A DNA stretch of 64,000 nt from Litoribacillus peritrichatus (GTDB lineage: Bacteria; Pseudomonadota; Gammaproteobacteria; Pseudomonadales; Litoribrevibacteraceae). The position numbers and the translations under genes were made by a program. Location: NCBI RefSeq assembly GCF_039537985.1, contig NZ_BAABBN010000004.1, positions 1,550,001-1,614,000 on the forward strand, given 5' to 3'. The notes beneath the pieces are model-generated. The model saw only the letters and a list, made by a program, of their open reading frames with translations, had not been told where the DNA came from and did no database searches. Shown piece by piece: positions 61,219 to 64,000 of this stretch (its first letter is position 1; each line of letters opens with the position of its first letter).

Positions 61219-61761
61219 ATGGCACTAAAAGCAACCATTTTCAAAGCAGACATTCAGATTTCAGACATGGATAGGCACTACTACGCAGGTCACGAGCTTA
61301 CGATTGCTCGACACCCATCAGAAACAGATGAACGAATGATGCTCAGAGTATTAGCCTTCGCCTTGTATGCTCATGAGCAACTTTCTTTCACCAAAGGTTT
61401 GAGTACTGATGATGAACCCGACTTGTGGCAAAAAAGCTTGTCTGACGAAATCGAGCTTTGGATAGACCTTGGTCAACCCGATGAAAAAAGAATACGCAAA
61501 GCCGCAGGCAAATCTAAGCAGGTTATTTTAATCACTTACGGCGGAAACTCAGCGCAAGTCTGGTGGGATCAAAACCAGGATAAGTTTGACCGCTTTAACA
61601 ACCTGAGCATTTTAAACATCGATGAGACGGCATCAAAAGCTTTAACGGAGCTGACCGACAGAAACATGCAGCTTCAATGCACCATTCAGGATGGCCAAAT
61701 CTGGTTGGGCAACGAAACAACCACCGTTGAAATTACCCCACCCCGGCTAAAAACCAACTAA
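61219..61761 (+). CDS. yaeQ: YaeQ family protein
   Basis: A 180-aa protein matching YaeQ in length and sequence: MALKATIFKADIQISDMDRH, then YYAGHELTIARHPSETDERM and EIELWIDLGQPDEKRIRKAA. The fold is PD-(D/E)XK-like (structurally related to nucleases). Its role is not settled; early claims of anti-termination activity in E. coli were indirect. The start at 61219 agrees with the family; an in-frame ATG at 61171 is upstream. Confidence 0.92.
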   Translation: MALKATIFKADIQISDMDRHYYAGHELTIARHPSETDERMMLRVLAFALYAHEQLSFTKGLSTDDEPDLWQKSLSDEIELWIDLGQPDEKRIRKAAGKSKQVILITYGGNSAQVWWDQNQDKFDRFNNLSILNIDETASKALTELTDRNMQLQCTIQDGQIWLGNETTTVEITPPRLKTN

Positions 61762-61864
61762 CGCTCTATATCACTATCAAAAACTGCACCACGCTCAAAA
61801 ACCACATCACTATCAACAACAATGTCGCTAAAAAACTACAGCACTAGCGAAAAAGGATGGCCCG

Positions 61865-62179
61865 TCACGAACGATGTTTCGCCCACGGGTCGACGGCAGG
61901 TATAGCAGAATGGGCAGGTTTAGCAGAATGACCGCTAGACTGCTCTCCTGTGCGCATTTCTAAAAACAACTGCTCCACTTTCGTTCTCGCCCAAGGCGTT
62001 CGCCTAAGAAACTTCAAGCTGGACTTGATGCTTGGGTCTTTCTTAAAACAGTTAATTTGTATTCGCCGAGCCATTTCTTCCCACTCATAGTAATCAACCA
62101 ACTCCTCAAGAATATTCTCAAGCGTCATACCGTGTAACGGATCATGCGACTGAGAGTGATTTTTGTCCGAACCTGACAT
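61865..62179 (-). CDS. VF530 (DUF2132) family protein
   Basis: A 104-aa protein with the VF530 core DPLHGMTLENILEELVDYYE, then WEEMARRIQINCFKKDPSIK and SLKFLRRTPWARTKVE. The Vibrio homologue is a small helical, possibly DNA-binding protein. GGAG precedes the ATG at 62179 by 6 bases. It is divergent from phhB by about 75 bases. Confidence 0.9.
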   Translation of the reverse strand: MSGSDKNHSQSHDPLHGMTLENILEELVDYYEWEEMARRIQINCFKKDPSIKSSLKFLRRTPWARTKVEQLFLEMRTGEQSSGHSAKPAHSAIPAVDPWAKHRS

Positions 62180-62255
62180 AGAGAACTCCAATTAAACGTC
62201 TATTATTAATGCATTCTAACCCATTTACCGATCTATTTGATCATGGAACCGAGAA

Positions 62256-62627
62256 ATGACTGCTTCCAGCTCTGAACCACTTCACCAAAAAACCTGTCAG
62301 GCTTGCCAGGCCGGAGCCCCCCAAGTCACCGATCAGGAAGCCGAGACGTTACTTAACACTCTACCTGGCTGGAGCATTATCGACACATCAGGCACCAAAC
62401 AACTTATCGGCGTATTTAAGTTTAAAAACTTCGTAGCGGCCTTGGACTTCACCAACAAAGTCGGCGAGGAAGCAGAAAAAGAAAACCATCACCCGGAAAT
62501 CAGAACAGAATGGGGTAAAACCACTGTTTTATGGTGGACACACAAAATTCATGGCCTGCACATGAATGATTTCGTTATGGCTGCCAGAACCAGTCAAATC
62601 TATCAGCGTTCAACCACGAAAGAATGA
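62256..62627 (+). CDS. phhB: Pterin-4a-carbinolamine dehydratase
   Basis: Dehydrates the 4a-hydroxy-tetrahydropterin formed by aromatic amino acid hydroxylases. The 123-aa protein has the active-site region ENHHPEIRTEWGKTTVLWWT followed by HKIHGLHMND. The N-terminus with CQACQAG is a usual extension in marine gammaproteobacteria. No phenylalanine hydroxylase gene is in the window. The next gene, a molybdopterin oxidoreductase, starts 50 bases later in the same direction. Confidence 0.94.
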   Translation: MTASSSEPLHQKTCQACQAGAPQVTDQEAETLLNTLPGWSIIDTSGTKQLIGVFKFKNFVAALDFTNKVGEEAEKENHHPEIRTEWGKTTVLWWTHKIHGLHMNDFVMAARTSQIYQRSTTKE

Positions 62628-62676
62628 TTTAACATCAAACCATGACAACAATAAAAAAATAACCAAGGATGAGGCG

Positions 62677-64000
62677 ATGACCCGAAAAACAAGCTATCAC
62701 ACCTGCAATCTATGTGAAGCCATGTGCGGCTTGGCAATAGAAACGGATAACGAGCAAATTCTGTCAATCAAAGGTGATAAGCAGGATTCTTTCAGTCGTG
62801 GTTACATTTGCCCTAAAGCAACGGCATTGCAAGACATATACGAAGATCCGGAACGCCTGACCAAACCACTGGAACGCACTGAACACGGCTGGACAACCAT
62901 AGCGTGGGAAGAAGCTTTTGATAAAGTGGCCGCAAATCTAAAACGAATCCAGACACAATACGGGCAAAATTCAGTAGGAACCTATTTAGGCAACCCTAAT
63001 GTACACAACATGGGAGCACTGCTTTTTGGCCGTGAGTTGTTGCAAACCCTCAATACTAAGAACATGTACTCGGCCACCTCCGTTGATCAACTACCTCACC
63101 ACCTAGTGGCATCCAAGCTTTTCGGTCACATGCTTAAAATGCCCGTTCCCGACATCGATCGAACCGACTTTTTTTTAATGCTTGGCGCCAATCCTGTGGC
63201 CTCCAACGGCAGCATCATGACCAGCCCGGACATTAAAAACCGAATCAAAGCCATTCAGAAACGCGGAGGAAAAATCATTGTCATCGACCCCCGTAAAACA
63301 GAAACGGCCGAAATGGCGAATAAACACCATTTCATAAAGCCCGGCACAGACGCCTTATTGCTGCTCGCAATGATTCATGTAATTTTTGAAAGCAACATCA
63401 TAGACGATCGCTGTAATCACTTGCTCTCCAATGAGCTGGATGCACTAAGAGAAGATGTCATCCCATATTCGCCGGAACGCGTTGCAGATAAAGTAGGCAT
63501 GGACTCCGTTGAAATCCGACGCTTAACCTATGCGTTCAGCGAAGCAAAGAAACCGGTATGTTATGGCAGAATGGGAGCCTCAGTTCAGTCATTTGGCACA
63601 TTAAGCCAATACCTGATCATGGTCTTCAACCTACTGAATGGCCGAGTCGATACCGAAGGCGGAATGATGTTTACCCAACCCGCTGCCGACTTACTTAGCC
63701 ATACCAGCAAAGGCCATTTCGACCGATACCGCTCACGCGTCAGAAACCTACCAGAATTTAACGGGGAGTTTCCGGTTGCGACTCTTGCAGATGAAATCCT
63801 GACGCCCGGCAAAGATCAGATTAAAGCCATGATCTTCGCCGCAGGCAATCCTGTAATATCCACCCCGAATGGCAACAAACTGGATAAGGCACTCCAGGAA
63901 TTGGACTTTGTGGTCTCGATTGACTTTTACCTCAACGAAACCAATCGACATGCAAACATCATCTTACCGCCCGTTTCTCAATTAGAGCGGGATCACTACG
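62677..64000 (+). CDS. Molybdopterin-dependent oxidoreductase, truncated by window end
   Basis: The first 441 residues of a bis-MGD enzyme of the FdhF/NarB/BisC superfamily. A 4Fe-4S motif opens the protein (YHTCNLCEAMCGLAI with CPKA later: C-x2-C-x3-C...C). Cofactor-binding landmarks are FFLMLGANPVASNGSI, IIVIDPRKTETAE and ANIILPPVSQLERDHY. The reaction cannot be read from this part alone. ATG at 62677 follows GGATGAGG. It is open at the right edge, so the C-terminal half is outside. Confidence 0.9.
   Translation, partial: MTRKTSYHTCNLCEAMCGLAIETDNEQILSIKGDKQDSFSRGYICPKATALQDIYEDPERLTKPLERTEHGWTTIAWEEAFDKVAANLKRIQTQYGQNSVGTYLGNPNVHNMGALLFGRELLQTLNTKNMYSATSVDQLPHHLVASKLFGHMLKMPVPDIDRTDFFLMLGANPVASNGSIMTSPDIKNRIKAIQKRGGKIIVIDPRKTETAEMANKHHFIKPGTDALLLLAMIHVIFESNIIDDRCNHLLSNELDALREDVIPYSPERVADKVGMDSVEIRRLTYAFSEAKKPVCYGRMGASVQSFGTLSQYLIMVFNLLNGRVDTEGGMMFTQPAADLLSHTSKGHFDRYRSRVRNLPEFNGEFPVATLADEILTPGKDQIKAMIFAAGNPVISTPNGNKLDKALQELDFVVSIDFYLNETNRHANIILPPVSQLERDHY

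Noticed and set aside
1..64000. tRNA, rRNA, insertion sequence or prophage signals
   Set aside because: I saw no cloverleaf-like GTTCGA-type arms with an acceptor stem, no rRNA conserved blocks, no transposase or integrase and no phage structural genes.

Overview
The window reads as chromosomal DNA of a free-living marine gammaproteobacterium of the Oceanospirillales/Pseudomonadales type. By eye it has moderate GC, tightly packed genes and ordinary intrinsic terminators. Supporting families are the 180-kDa NAD-glutamate dehydrogenase, a CIO-type bd oxidase, a complete Bat operon, Ni-superoxide dismutase, CbtAB and a NikKMLQO nickel transporter. The genus cannot be fixed from sequence alone. 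I saw no rRNA, tRNA, insertion sequence, prophage or CRISPR array.

Layout. 1-9.6 kb: the 5' end of a membrane sensor-like gene, cioAB with a small membrane partner and an ANR/FNR box, pyrD, a DUF2835 gene and giant gdhB. 9.8-18.5 kb: the Bat operon (moxR, DUF58, DUF4381, BatA, fused BatB/BatC with a Gln/Asn-rich tail, BatD), then an MltC-like transglycosylase. 18.5-31.9 kb: accessory genes, including two solitary solute-binding proteins, two tandem Imm11-like proteins without a toxin, a ToxR/CadC-like regulator facing a secreted hydrolase, a TetR/serine-hydrolase pair, a voltage-gated channel with an unusual acidic filter and a cupin/SDR/HxlR cluster. 31.9-35.9 kb: frmA with a divergent LysR gene, sodN-sodX behind a Fur-like box, arfB and a NYN protein. 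36-46.7 kb: several unrecognised proteins, including one of 1051 residues, and cbtBA. 46.7-51.7 kb: a betaine-type binding protein coupled to a hybrid histidine kinase, an arylamine N-acetyltransferase and a Crp/Fnr regulator. 51.8-56.9 kb: the metal locus nikKMLQO, nikR and a solitary CbiM-like gene behind a cobalamin riboswitch. 57-64 kb: a repeat-containing EF-hand-like protein, a heme-motif chemoreceptor, GST, YaeQ, a VF530-type protein, PhhB and the start of a molybdopterin oxidoreductase.

How the genes fit together. The clearest theme is transition-metal economy. A NikR regulator and a candidate NikR site control an ECF-type Ni importer. A second CbiM-like permease is under B12 control and has no T or A components beside it. 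CbtAB is a third Co/B12-linked module. SodN/SodX is a major consumer of nickel and carries a Fur-like box, which suggests a switch to Ni-SOD when iron is scarce. The best candidates for undescribed biology are the lone riboswitch-controlled CbiM next to NikQO, the native E-D-W-T-D channel filter, the orphan tandem immunity-like genes, the binding protein/hybrid kinase pair, the repeat-bearing EF-hand protein with a structured leader and the 1051-residue orphan.
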